Made by a program: the position numbers and the translations under genes
Assembly: GCA_025928215.1 (NCBI GenBank)
Contig: JAICJW010000090.1
Coordinates: 1-12,534, forward strand
From: Chloroflexia bacterium
GTDB taxonomy: Bacteria > Chloroflexota > Chloroflexia > Thermomicrobiales > JALYUS01
Reading direction: 5' to 3'
Length of the DNA stretch: 12,534 nucleotides
Notes under the pieces: generated by a model
Database searches by the model: none
The model's input: only the letters and a program-made list of their open reading frames with translations
What the model was told of the DNA's origin: nothing
In this document: one piece after another, positions 1-6,655 of the stretch
Numbering within the stretch: the first letter of the stretch is position 1
How the letters are laid out: every line of letters begins with the position of its first letter

Positions 1-123
1 CTTGACGACGCTCTCCCCCCGATTGGCGAAGAGGGCGCGAGGCACGACATGCTCATCCTGCGTGGCTTCCCGGACGCCGCAATAGGCACATAACTGTGGG
101 GTGTCATCTTCTGTGGTCGCCAG
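1..123 (-). CDS. HNH-nuclease-like protein, N-terminal part (runs off left edge)
   Basis: Only the first 41 codons lie in the window; the rest is beyond position 1. The reading frame shows a Cys-X2-Cys pair (LCAYCG, around residues 11-16) followed by an acidic residue, His and a VPRAL stretch (DEHVVPRALF). This is the layout of the zinc-knuckle and beta-beta-alpha metal entry of HNH endonuclease families, where Cys-X2-Cys precedes D/E-H-V-x-P. The frame is bounded upstream by a TAG at 178-180 and contains no ATG, GTG or TTG before the motif. The only plausible start I see is CTG at 121-123, preceded six bases earlier by GAGG, a well-placed ribosome binding site. A different-frame ATG at 105-107 gives a protein without the motif. 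It lies 141 bp downstream of tRNA-Gln on the same strand. The HNH fold is a family-level inference from one motif; substrate and role are unknown. Confidence 0.55.
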   Translation of the reverse strand, partial: MATTEDDTPQLCAYCGVREATQDEHVVPRALFANRGESVVK

Positions 124-173
124 ATGCTTCCTCTGTCGCTCGCCAAATCGGTAAAAACCGCGATTGCAAGTTG

Positions 174-196
174 GTTGCTACATTCGTTGCTACATT
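174..196. repeat. Two 11-bp direct repeats near the tRNA 3' end
   Basis: The 11-mer GTTGCTACATT occurs at 174-184 and again at 186-196, separated by one base, so the pair has a 12-bp period. It lies between the HNH-like gene and the 3' end of tRNA-Gln. tRNA 3' ends are common integration sites, but there is no integrase and no duplicated tRNA fragment here. I therefore treat it as a short tandem duplication of unknown meaning. Confidence 0.5.
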
Positions 197-264
197 TGGC
201 AAGAGGGGTCGGGACAATCAACGGCTCAGTTTCACTTGTTCTTTGCTATATAAGGGAAAAGAAA

Positions 265-338
265 TGGCTGGGGCGCAGGGATTCGAACCCCACCTACCTG
301 ATCCAGAGTCAGGCGTTCTACCGCTAAACTACGCCCCA
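265..338 (-). tRNA. tRNA-Gln (anticodon CUG)
   Basis: A 74-nt cloverleaf reads on the minus strand from 338 down to 265. The acceptor stem is TGGGGCG paired with CGCCCCA (7 bp). The D arm is GTTT/GAAC, and the anticodon arm is CCTGA-CTCTGGA-TCAGG with CTG at positions 34-36. The T loop is TTCGAAT, and 3' CCA is encoded at 265-267. The U1-A72 pair and G73 discriminator are known glutaminyl-tRNA identity features and fit the CUG anticodon, which reads CAG codons. The T stem has two outer G-U wobbles and the variable loop is short (4 nt). A T-rich stretch follows the CCA. It stands alone between recF and the HNH-like gene with its own promoter. Confidence 0.97.
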
Positions 339-351
339 ACAGCGCGACGAA

Positions 352-380
352 AGTATGCCATGTTGCGCCGCTTTCGTCAA
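352..380 (-). promoter_or_regulatory. Promoter of tRNA-Gln (sigma-70 type)
   Basis: On the minus strand TTGACG at 375-380 (five of six to the -35 consensus) is followed after exactly 17 bases by CATACT at 352-357 (four of six to the -10). The expected start is about seven bases downstream, close to position 345. That leaves a very short leader before the tRNA 5' end at 338, as usual for tRNA genes. This is the best-spaced promoter in the window. Confidence 0.7.
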
Positions 381-475
381 CTGTGGCAGCGGCAATTGTC
401 GCGCTACGAAGTTCGCATGCTGATTCACGATAGCGAGGGCACATTCTCCGAACGAAGCAGTAGACGACCGAGGCG

Positions 476-1678
476 TCAGCCGATGACGACACTGCCGTCA
501 ATCGCTTTCGCATGCTGCATGTCGCGCAGGGCGGGGATGGTGGTGAGGGCGTCGTCGGCGCCGGTGATGAAGACCTGACCGTCGTCGCCCGCCGCCGTCA
601 CCCGCTCGATGACGTAGGCGCGATGGACCGGATCGAGTTCGGATAGGATGTCGTCGAGCAGCGCGATCGGTGGATCGCCCGTCTCCTCGGCCATCACGGC
701 GACTTCGCCCAGTTTGAGGGCGAGGACGGCGAGGCGTTGCTGTCCGCGCGAGCCGTACGCCGCGATTGGCATACCGCCGTGCAGGATCGTCATGTCGTCG
801 CGGTGCGGGCCGACAACGGAGACAGCGCGGCGATGCTCCTCCGCGCGCCGCTCCTGCAAAGCCTGGTTGAAGTCGCGCGCCGCGATCTGTTCGGCGTCTG
901 CCAGCGTTGCGGCGGCCTGCCCGATTGGAATGCTCGGCGCGTAGGCGACGGTCAGCGGTCTATCCCCCTCGGTGAGGGCGAGGAAGGCGGCTTCGGCGTG
1001 CGCGGAGAGGCGGCCGACGGTCATCTGGCGGCGGGCAAAGACGTAGGCGCCGCTGGCGATCAGCGCCTCATCCCAATAGGTCAACTCCGCGTGGACTTCC
1101 GGATCATTCGGGCGGCGGCCCTCGCTCGCGAATCGTTTCAGGAGGGCGTTGCGCTGCGCCAGCGTCGCCGCGTACTTCGCGAGCGCGCGAATGTAGCGGC
1201 GATCCACCTGTGAGAGCATCACGTCGAGGTAGTGCCGCCGCACGCTGGGCGAACCGGAGATCAGTTCGAGGTCCGACGGTGCGAAGACGACGGCGCGCAG
1301 GTTGCCGACCGCGTCCACCGCCCGGCGCGCGATGCCGTTCACCTTCACCTGCTTGCGCGTCATCGCCGCCGCCTCGGCGGTGGCGCGTTCCACTTGCAGC
1401 GCGATCTCCAGCGATAGCGCGCCGTCTGCCCCGAACACCTCGCCGTGGACGCGGGTATACGGCGCGGATGCGAGATCGCTCCCGCTCTCCCAGCGGATCA
1501 TTTCGCGGTCCAGCCCGGCGCGCGGCGAGCGGGTCGTGGAGAGGAAGGCGACCGCCTCCAGAATCGTGGATTTGCCGCTGCCGTTCGCGCCGGTAATGAC
1601 GAGACCGCGTGCCGGAATATCCAGCGCGAGGTGGCGATAGCAGCGGAACTCTTCGAGCAATAGCGCGGTGAGGTGCAT
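476..1678 (-). CDS. recF: DNA replication and repair protein RecF
   Basis: RecF is an SMC-like ATPase that acts with RecO and RecR to load RecA onto gapped DNA at stalled forks. The 400-residue product is slightly longer than the usual 360-380. Residues 1-15 (MHLTALLLEEFRCYR) match the family's conserved N-terminus, so the ATG at 1676-1678 is preferred over an in-frame ATG 15 codons upstream. Walker A is GANGSGKST (residues 30-38, K36), the ABC signature region is SRGQQR (310-315), and Walker B is IALLDD ending at D342-D343, followed by ILSELD. All catalytic motifs are present. It follows dnaN on the same strand with a 122-bp gap filled by an inverted repeat, giving the classic dnaN-recF order. 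No Shine-Dalgarno sequence is visible before this start, since the repeat comes within four bases of it. Stop is TGA. Confidence 0.96.
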   Translation of the reverse strand: MHLTALLLEEFRCYRHLALDIPARGLVITGANGSGKSTILEAVAFLSTTRSPRAGLDREMIRWESGSDLASAPYTRVHGEVFGADGALSLEIALQVERATAEAAAMTRKQVKVNGIARRAVDAVGNLRAVVFAPSDLELISGSPSVRRHYLDVMLSQVDRRYIRALAKYAATLAQRNALLKRFASEGRRPNDPEVHAELTYWDEALIASGAYVFARRQMTVGRLSAHAEAAFLALTEGDRPLTVAYAPSIPIGQAAATLADAEQIAARDFNQALQERRAEEHRRAVSVVGPHRDDMTILHGGMPIAAYGSRGQQRLAVLALKLGEVAVMAEETGDPPIALLDDILSELDPVHRAYVIERVTAAGDDGQVFITGADDALTTIPALRDMQHAKAIDGSVVIG

Positions 1679-1682
1679 CAGA

Positions 1683-1799
1683 GACTCAGGACTGAGGATT
1701 GAGTGGGGAGCCGAAAGTAACAAGTAACAAGAAGTGCTGGTGGCCGATGCCCTTCTTGGTACTGTTGACTTGTTACTCTCACTCAGTCCTCAGTGCTTC
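1683..1799. repeat. Imperfect inverted repeat built from heptamer units between dnaN and recF
   Basis: The left half reads as consecutive 7-mers, each ending in AG: GACTCAG (1683), GACTGAG (1690), GATTGAG (1697), TGGGGAG (1704), CCGAAAG (1711), TAACAAG (1718) and TAACAAG (1725). The right half is an imperfect reverse complement: CTTGTTA (1769), CTCAGTC (1782), CTCAGTG (1789), CTTCGTT (1796). Arms sharing ACTGAGGAYTGAGTG, AGTAACAAGT and AAGAAG could fold into a long hairpin with a loop near 1737-1750. It occupies nearly the whole gap from the dnaN stop (1801) to four bases before the recF ATG. It resembles the short tandemly repeated heptanucleotide (STRR) class described in cyanobacteria, but I cannot name a family. 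A MITE-like origin is possible. Confidence 0.75.
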
Positions 1800-1800
1800 G

Positions 1801-3012
1801 TTATTGCGCGAGGTGCATCGGCATGATGACGTAGACGGCGTCGTTCGTGCCGACCGGCCGCAGCACACCGGCGTTGTTCGGCCCCTGCATCTCCAGCGCC
1901 ATCTGCTGCGACTTCGTCGCGTTCATGACATCGGAGAGGTAGCGCACATTGAAGGCAATCACGCCCGCCGGGCCTTCGACGCTCGCGTCTACATCGCTGA
2001 GATTGTCGCCCACTTCGGCGGCGTTGGCGCTCACTTGCAGCGTCCCGGTGCTGTACTCTTCCTCGCCCTTGAGCACGGAAATCTTGACGACGTCGTTGTT
2101 CTCACGCGCGAAGATGTTGGCACGGCGGATCGCGCCGAGGAATCCTTCGCGGCTGGCGACGGCGCGCGTGTTGTACGATTTCGGCACGAGTTGGCGCACT
2201 TCGGGGAAGGTGCCGTCAATTAGCCGCGAGACGAACTCGACGCTGCCGGAGCGGCACATCAGTTGGTTGCGGTTGGTCGTGACGGTCATCTCGACCGGCT
2301 CCTCGCTGTCGCCGAGGACGCGCGCCAGTTCGGTCATTGCCCGCGCCGGCACGATCACTGAAACCGGCTCGCTGACCGGCGAGGCGAGTTCGCCATCGCG
2401 GACGCCGAGACGGAAGCCGTCAGTCGCGGCGAGGGAGATTGTCTGCCCCTCGACTTTGACATGAATGCCGGCGAGCACGGGGCGGCTGTCGTCCGTCGCC
2501 GCCGCGAAGGAGATCTGCGCGATCATATCCTTAAGGAGGGTGCCATCAATCGTGATCGTCGGGCCGGTACCGTCACCGATCGAGGGAATCGCCGGAAAAT
2601 CCTCCGCATCAATGCCGCGGATCGTCGAGCGGTTGCGGCCGCAGTTCAGCGTCAGCGCGAGGCGGCTGTCCACCGAGAGCGAAACCGTCTCCGGCGGCAA
2701 GGTATTGACCCACTCGGTGAGCGACTTCGCCGGGATTGTCACCGCGCCATCCTGTGCGACGGTGCAGGAGATCCATGCGGTGATCGCCAGTTCGAGATTC
2801 GTCGCGGCGAGCTTCAGTTTGCCGTTTTCGGTCGTCAACAGGATGTTGTTCAGAACCGGCAGCGTCGTCTTCGACGCGACGGCGCGCATTACCTGACCGA
2901 GCGCGCGATGCAGATTCTCCTGCGAAACAGAAATCTTCATGCCACCACTGGCGGGAATGGTGCTCTCAACCGTCGCCACTGCGACCTCCGTTGCCTCGAA
3001 CAAGTCAACCAT
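1801..3012 (-). CDS. dnaN: DNA polymerase III subunit beta (sliding clamp)
   Basis: DnaN forms the ring-shaped dimer that tethers polymerase III and other factors to DNA. The three-fold clamp architecture is recognisable. Domain 1 starts at MKISVSQENLHRALGQV and continues into KTTLPVLNNILL. The middle carries DFPAIP and a FAAATDDSRPVLAGI segment, then SLAATDGFRLG. The C-terminus ends NDAVYVIMPMHLAQ, which matches the family's usual Y-V-I-M-P-(M/V)-R-L ending except that the usual Arg is His here. Two starts are possible. ATG at 3010-3012 gives 403 residues and has a purine-rich GGGGGACAGGA upstream plus a -10-like box 40 bp away. ATG at 2938-2940 gives 379 residues, the usual family length, but a poor ribosome site. 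I chose the longer form; its extra 24 residues are acidic and outside the conserved fold. Gene identity is certain, the start is not. Confidence 0.95.
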   Translation of the reverse strand: MVDLFEATEVAVATVESTIPASGGMKISVSQENLHRALGQVMRAVASKTTLPVLNNILLTTENGKLKLAATNLELAITAWISCTVAQDGAVTIPAKSLTEWVNTLPPETVSLSVDSRLALTLNCGRNRSTIRGIDAEDFPAIPSIGDGTGPTITIDGTLLKDMIAQISFAAATDDSRPVLAGIHVKVEGQTISLAATDGFRLGVRDGELASPVSEPVSVIVPARAMTELARVLGDSEEPVEMTVTTNRNQLMCRSGSVEFVSRLIDGTFPEVRQLVPKSYNTRAVASREGFLGAIRRANIFARENNDVVKISVLKGEEEYSTGTLQVSANAAEVGDNLSDVDASVEGPAGVIAFNVRYLSDVMNATKSQQMALEMQGPNNAGVLRPVGTNDAVYVIMPMHLAQ

Positions 3013-3051
3013 CGTTCCTGTCCCCCACGCTGCGCGAAAATCCCCGTCCGT

Positions 3052-3071
3052 ATTGTACGTACACTGTACAC
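3052..3071 (-). promoter_or_regulatory. dnaN promoter region with tandem GTAC palindromes
   Basis: On the minus strand TACAAT (3052-3057) is a good -10 box about 40 bp before the dnaN start at 3012; the matching -35 is weak. The -10 overlaps a perfect palindrome TGTACGTACA (3054-3063), and a third GTAC follows at 3066-3069, so GTAC occurs three times in 15 bp. A protein bound here would cover the -10 and sits about 40 bp upstream of the divergent selA -10. The same 10-mer occurs in the dnaG promoter. The operator role is inferred. Confidence 0.55.
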
Positions 3072-3107
3072 GACGTTGGGCGCGCGCGCAAGGGGGGCGC
3101 GGCGAAA

Positions 3108-3116
3108 TGATACAAT
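3108..3116 (+). promoter_or_regulatory. Extended -10 promoter of selA
   Basis: TGATACAAT at 3108-3116 matches the extended -10 form TGnTATAAT (TACAAT is five of six to the hexamer). No -35 is visible at the expected distance, as is typical for extended -10 promoters. Transcription would begin near 3122, about 30 bases before the selA ATG. The site lies in the divergent dnaN/selA gap. Confidence 0.55.
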
Positions 3117-3151
3117 CCGCCGGACGAGCGGTCAAAGGGAGGGGCAATAGC

Positions 3152-4561
3152 ATGGCGACGGGCACGAATCAGCACAGCGCGCGCGGCATTCCGAGCGTCA
3201 GCGCGATCCTGCACGATTCCGCTGTGCGCGCGGTCGCGGGCGGGATTGCGGAAGCGTATCTCGTCGCGGTGATTCGCACCGTCATTGACGCCGAGCGTGA
3301 TGCCGTGCGAACGGGCGGCGTTGCACCGGATCGCGCGCGGATTGTCGGCAATGTTTGTCGTGCCGTGTCGTCGCTGGCGCAGCCTCGGCTTGCTCCGGTG
3401 ATCAATGCGACAGGGGTGATCCTGCACACGAATCTTGGCCGGGCGCCGGTCAGTCGCGCCGCTGCCGGGGCGATGCAGGCGGTTGCGGCCTCCTATGTGC
3501 CGCTCGAAATGGAGCGGGAGAGCGCCGCACGGGGCGGGCGGATGGCGGAACTGGAGGCGCTCTTCCGGGCATTGACGGGCTGCGAGGCGGCGCTTGTCGT
3601 CAACAACAACGCGGCGGCGACGATGCTCGTGCTCGCCGCCGCCCTGACGCCGGACCGCACGGAGGTTGTGGTCTCCCGTGCTGAAGCGGTCGAGATTGGC
3701 GGCTCGTTTCGCATTCCCGATATTCTCCGGCAAAGTGGCGCGACGCTCGTTGATGTCGGCACCACCAATCGCACCTATCTGAGCGATTACGAGCGGGCGA
3801 TAACACCACAAACAGCGGCGATCTTGAAGGTCCATACGAGTAACTTCCGCGTGCAGGGATTCGTCCACGCGACCGAGGCGGGCGAACTCGTGCCGCTGGC
3901 GGATGCGCGCGGTATTCCGGTCATTGATGACCTCGGCAGCGGCGCGCTCGTTGATACCACGGGCTTCGGGCTTGCCGCCGAGCCGATGCTCTCGGGAAGT
4001 ATCGCCGCAGGGGCACATCTCGTCTGCGCGAGCGGCGATAAGTTGCTCGGTGGGCCACAGGCGGGCATCCTCCTTGGTCGGCGCGCGTGGGTCGCGAAGT
4101 GCGCGGCGCACCCCTTCGCGCGTGCCGTCCGGGCGGACAAGACGACGCTCGCCGGACTGAGCGAGACGCTGCGCCATTACCTGCGCGGCGAACACCTGAC
4201 AGCAATTCCCGTCTGGCGGATGATCGCGACCGACGCGGAATCGCTGCGCGCCCGGTGCGAGGGGTTGCGCGCGCGGCTCCGTGACGCGGGCGTGCCGGTT
4301 GATGTACGCCCCTCGGTCTCCACAATCGGCGGCGGCTCCGTGCCGGGCGCTGAACTGCCCTCCCATGCACTGACGCTCGATGCGGAGGCCGCGCGCACCT
4401 GCGGCATGTCGCTCGATGTGGTCGCGCGGTCGCTGCGGCTCGGCGGGCCGCCAGTCATTCCGCGCGTCGAACACGACACACTCTGGCTCGATCTGCGCAC
4501 CGTCTTTCCGGAGGATGACGACGCGTTGTTCCAGGCACTTTCCGGGGCGATGGCAGACTGA
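3152..4561 (+). CDS. selA: L-seryl-tRNA(Sec) selenium transferase (selenocysteine synthase)
   Basis: SelA is a PLP enzyme that converts seryl-tRNA(Sec) to selenocysteinyl-tRNA(Sec) using selenophosphate. The 469-residue product has the usual family length. Visible hallmarks are INATGVILHTNLGR (residues 84-97), the VEIGGSFRIPD block (180-190) followed by VGTTNRT, the IDDLGSGAL segment, and the PLP-lysine block ASGDKLLGGPQAG with K297, close to K295 of E. coli SelA. The ATG at 3152 follows an AGGGAGGGG ribosome site at eight bases. The gene is divergent from dnaN and convergent with dnaG, so it appears to be a single-gene unit. Its partners selB, selC and selD are not in this window. An active enzyme implies selenoproteins elsewhere in the genome. 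Archaeal-type SelA-like paralogs of other function exist, but the full motif set favours true SelA. Confidence 0.95.
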   Translation: MATGTNQHSARGIPSVSAILHDSAVRAVAGGIAEAYLVAVIRTVIDAERDAVRTGGVAPDRARIVGNVCRAVSSLAQPRLAPVINATGVILHTNLGRAPVSRAAAGAMQAVAASYVPLEMERESAARGGRMAELEALFRALTGCEAALVVNNNAAATMLVLAAALTPDRTEVVVSRAEAVEIGGSFRIPDILRQSGATLVDVGTTNRTYLSDYERAITPQTAAILKVHTSNFRVQGFVHATEAGELVPLADARGIPVIDDLGSGALVDTTGFGLAAEPMLSGSIAAGAHLVCASGDKLLGGPQAGILLGRRAWVAKCAAHPFARAVRADKTTLAGLSETLRHYLRGEHLTAIPVWRMIATDAESLRARCEGLRARLRDAGVPVDVRPSVSTIGGGSVPGAELPSHALTLDAEAARTCGMSLDVVARSLRLGGPPVIPRVEHDTLWLDLRTVFPEDDDALFQALSGAMAD

Positions 4562-4660
4562 AGCCCCGTGCGGTTCCGTTGCGGCCACGGTGCGGTGTCG
4601 GCAATGGTGGTCGCAGGCTTCCGCCAGGACAGCAGCGGTCAAGTTGTGGCGATTCCTGCG

Positions 4661-6553
4661 CTATGCGCGCGGGGACCGGAGATCGCGGAAGACGCTGCTA
4701 CGGGGCGGATAGAGTTTCAGGAGTTCGGTCAGGCGCGTCATTTCCGCGGCGTAGTAGCGCATCATTTCGGGGTCGCCATTTGCCTGCGCGTCTTCGAGCA
4801 GCGCGCGTGACTCCTCAATCCGCCCCTTCGCGTAGTCGTGCAGCAGATTGCGCAACAGGGTCTCGGCTTCGGCGACGATCTGACCGGCGTACCAGGTCTC
4901 CTGTTTTTCCGTATAGCCAAGCAACCGGTCGAGGTTCTCCGCGAGTACATCGGGAAGATGCTCGCGCACGGCATCGGTGTCCAGATAGGCGGTTTCGTCG
5001 TCCACAAGCATGCGGAGGGTATCCCAGATCGCCCGGTGGAAAGCGTCCGTGAAGACGTCGGCCGCTTCGTCGGGCGCGGTGGCAAGCAGATCAGGCATCG
5101 CCGCCGGACGGCGAACGAGCAGGGAGAGCAAGTATTCTTCACGCGTCGGGCCGGCGCGTCGCATCGCCGTCGCCGCGTCGGGCGCTCGTGTGGCCGGGCG
5201 CGCCGCCTGGCGAAGGGCGCTGGCGATGAAGGTCTCGCTCACGCCGAGGGAGCGGGCGAGGATACTGACGTACACATCGCGTTCGACGCGGTCGGTCAGT
5301 TCCGGGATCAACGGCGCGATCTGGTTGATGATCGCCGTCTTGCCATGCCCGGTGCGGGTGTCGCCCGCCGCAATCGCGGCGCGGATGACGTAGTCGAGGA
5401 CGGGTTCAGCGGCCGCGATCAGTGGCGGCCAGGCGCTCGGATCGGCGCGGATGAACTCGTCCGGGTCTTTGCCGGAAGGGACGGTCAGCACGTTGATCTG
5501 CACCGAGAGCCGCCGCTGCGTCCGCACGAGACCGCGCGCGTCCACGACGTACTCCGCGTCGTCGCCGACAGCATTGCGAAGCGTATCAACGGCGCGAAGC
5601 ATCGCCATCTGCCCCGCCGCGTCCGCGTCGAGGGCGAGGACAATGCGCGGCGCCAGCCGCTTGACAAGCCCGACCTGCTGTTCGGTCAGCGCGGTGCCCA
5701 TCGTCGCGACGACGTTGCGATAGCCGAACTGATGCGCCGTCAATGCGTCAACATATCCCTCGACGATCACCACTTCCTGCTGTTTGCGGATGGAGTCGGT
5801 GGCGCGGTCAATGCCATAGAGAAGGTGGCTCTTGTCGAAGAGCGGCGATTGCGGCGTATTGAGATATTTCGGCTGCTGGTTGTCGGAGAGCGCCCGCCCG
5901 CCGAAGCCGACGACGCGCCCCTCCCGGTCGCGGATCGGGAAGAGGAAGCGGCCCCGAAAGCGATCATACGGGCCATTGCCACCATCACGCTTGGAGAGCA
6001 GACCGATTTCCAGCGCATCGTCGAGGTTGTATTCGCGGCCCCGCAGATGGCGCGTGAGGACTTCCCATTCGTCCGGCGCGTACCCCAGTTGAAACTCCTC
6101 GGCGATTTCCGGGGAGATGCCCCGTTTTTCGAGGTACGCGCGGCCCGGTCTCCCCTGCGGATGCACCGTGAGGATATGCTGATAAAAGAGCGCCGCAGCC
6201 TCGTTGAGCGCGAGCAGGCGTTCGTGTCGCTCTTCCTGTTCGGTGCTCGTCTTCTTTTCCGGTGTGCGGGTGAGGGCGACCCCGGCGCGCTCGGCGAGCA
6301 GCGTCAGCGTCTCCTTGAAGTCGAGATGTTCGACCTTCTGGATGAACCCGAAGATATCGCCGCCCTCATTGCTGCCAAAGTCCCGCCATGTCTGCGTCTC
6401 CGGCCAGACAATGAACGACGGTGTTCGCTCGGTGCGGAAGGGGGAGAGACCCTTATAGGTCTTTCCCGTCTTTTTCAGGGGCGTATATTGACCGATCACC
6501 TCGACGACATCGAGTCGCTCGCGGATTTGCCGGATCGCGTCGTCGCTTGCCAT
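4661..6553 (-). CDS. dnaG: DNA primase DnaG, with zinc ligands replaced
   Basis: DnaG synthesises RNA primers at the replication fork, recruited by the DnaB helicase. The 630-residue product has the family layout: a CHC2-type N-terminal domain (about 1-100), the primase core with YGIDRA and TOPRIM motifs EGYVD (E265) and LDADAAG (D309, D311), and a helicase-binding C-terminal region. The CHC2 domain keeps its surrounding sequence (KGLSPFRTERTPSF, EGGDIFGF). However, the usual Cys-x2-His and Cys-F-G-Cys ligands are Ser37, Arg40, Asp58 and Ser61. I find no cysteine anywhere in the protein. After LDADAAG there is an extended segment (DARGLVRTQRRL) before the KDPDE motif, which I associate with Chloroflexota primases. 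The ATG at 6551-6553 has GAGGAG six bases upstream; an ATG five codons earlier has none. It has its own promoter-like sequence, follows ppdK by 102 bp, and is convergent with selA. Confidence 0.97.
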   Translation of the reverse strand: MASDDAIRQIRERLDVVEVIGQYTPLKKTGKTYKGLSPFRTERTPSFIVWPETQTWRDFGSNEGGDIFGFIQKVEHLDFKETLTLLAERAGVALTRTPEKKTSTEQEERHERLLALNEAAALFYQHILTVHPQGRPGRAYLEKRGISPEIAEEFQLGYAPDEWEVLTRHLRGREYNLDDALEIGLLSKRDGGNGPYDRFRGRFLFPIRDREGRVVGFGGRALSDNQQPKYLNTPQSPLFDKSHLLYGIDRATDSIRKQQEVVIVEGYVDALTAHQFGYRNVVATMGTALTEQQVGLVKRLAPRIVLALDADAAGQMAMLRAVDTLRNAVGDDAEYVVDARGLVRTQRRLSVQINVLTVPSGKDPDEFIRADPSAWPPLIAAAEPVLDYVIRAAIAAGDTRTGHGKTAIINQIAPLIPELTDRVERDVYVSILARSLGVSETFIASALRQAARPATRAPDAATAMRRAGPTREEYLLSLLVRRPAAMPDLLATAPDEAADVFTDAFHRAIWDTLRMLVDDETAYLDTDAVREHLPDVLAENLDRLLGYTEKQETWYAGQIVAEAETLLRNLLHDYAKGRIEESRALLEDAQANGDPEMMRYYAAEMTRLTELLKLYPPRSSVFRDLRSPRA

Positions 6554-6594
6554 GCTGCTCCTCGTCATCCGTGCCGCATCTATTGTCGGTCAAC

Positions 6595-6616
6595 AGTATA
6601 CGATATGTACGTACAT
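6595..6616 (-). promoter_or_regulatory. dnaG promoter with 12-bp GTAC palindrome between -35 and -10
   Basis: On the minus strand TATACT (6595-6600) matches five of six -10 bases, and a weak TTTCGA sits at the -35 distance (6618-6623). Between them lies the perfect palindrome ATGTACGTACAT (6605-6616), in the spacer position typical of repressor operators. Its central TGTACGTACA is identical to the palindrome in the dnaN promoter. The expected transcript start is about 35 bases before the dnaG ATG. The promoter call is reasonable; the operator role is inferred. Confidence 0.6.
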
Positions 6617-6655
6617 TTCGAAACGGCGATGACGATTCGCGCGCGATACCCCGCG

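Noticed and set aside
96..578. Plus-strand open frame with VATFVATF and a GAQGFEP string, suggestive of an integrase tail at a tRNA
   Set aside because: The GFEP-type string is simply the antisense translation of tRNA-Gln, and no integrase catalytic motif is present. The frame overlaps the tRNA and the recF 3' end.
3013..3151. oriC next to dnaN
   Set aside because: No dnaA gene and no cluster of TTATCCACA-type DnaA boxes or AT-rich unwinding region is visible; the gap is GC-rich and better explained by two divergent promoters.
3005..4642. A 545-codon open frame on the minus strand opposite selA
   Set aside because: It is a shadow of selA: rich in Arg, His and Ala, no domain signature, and it overlaps the 5' end of dnaN and its promoter.
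4562..4660. tRNA-Sec (selC) or a bidirectional terminator between selA and dnaG
   Set aside because: No TTCGA-type T loop with a long acceptor stem and TCA anticodon is present, and no convincing stem with a T-run on either strand.
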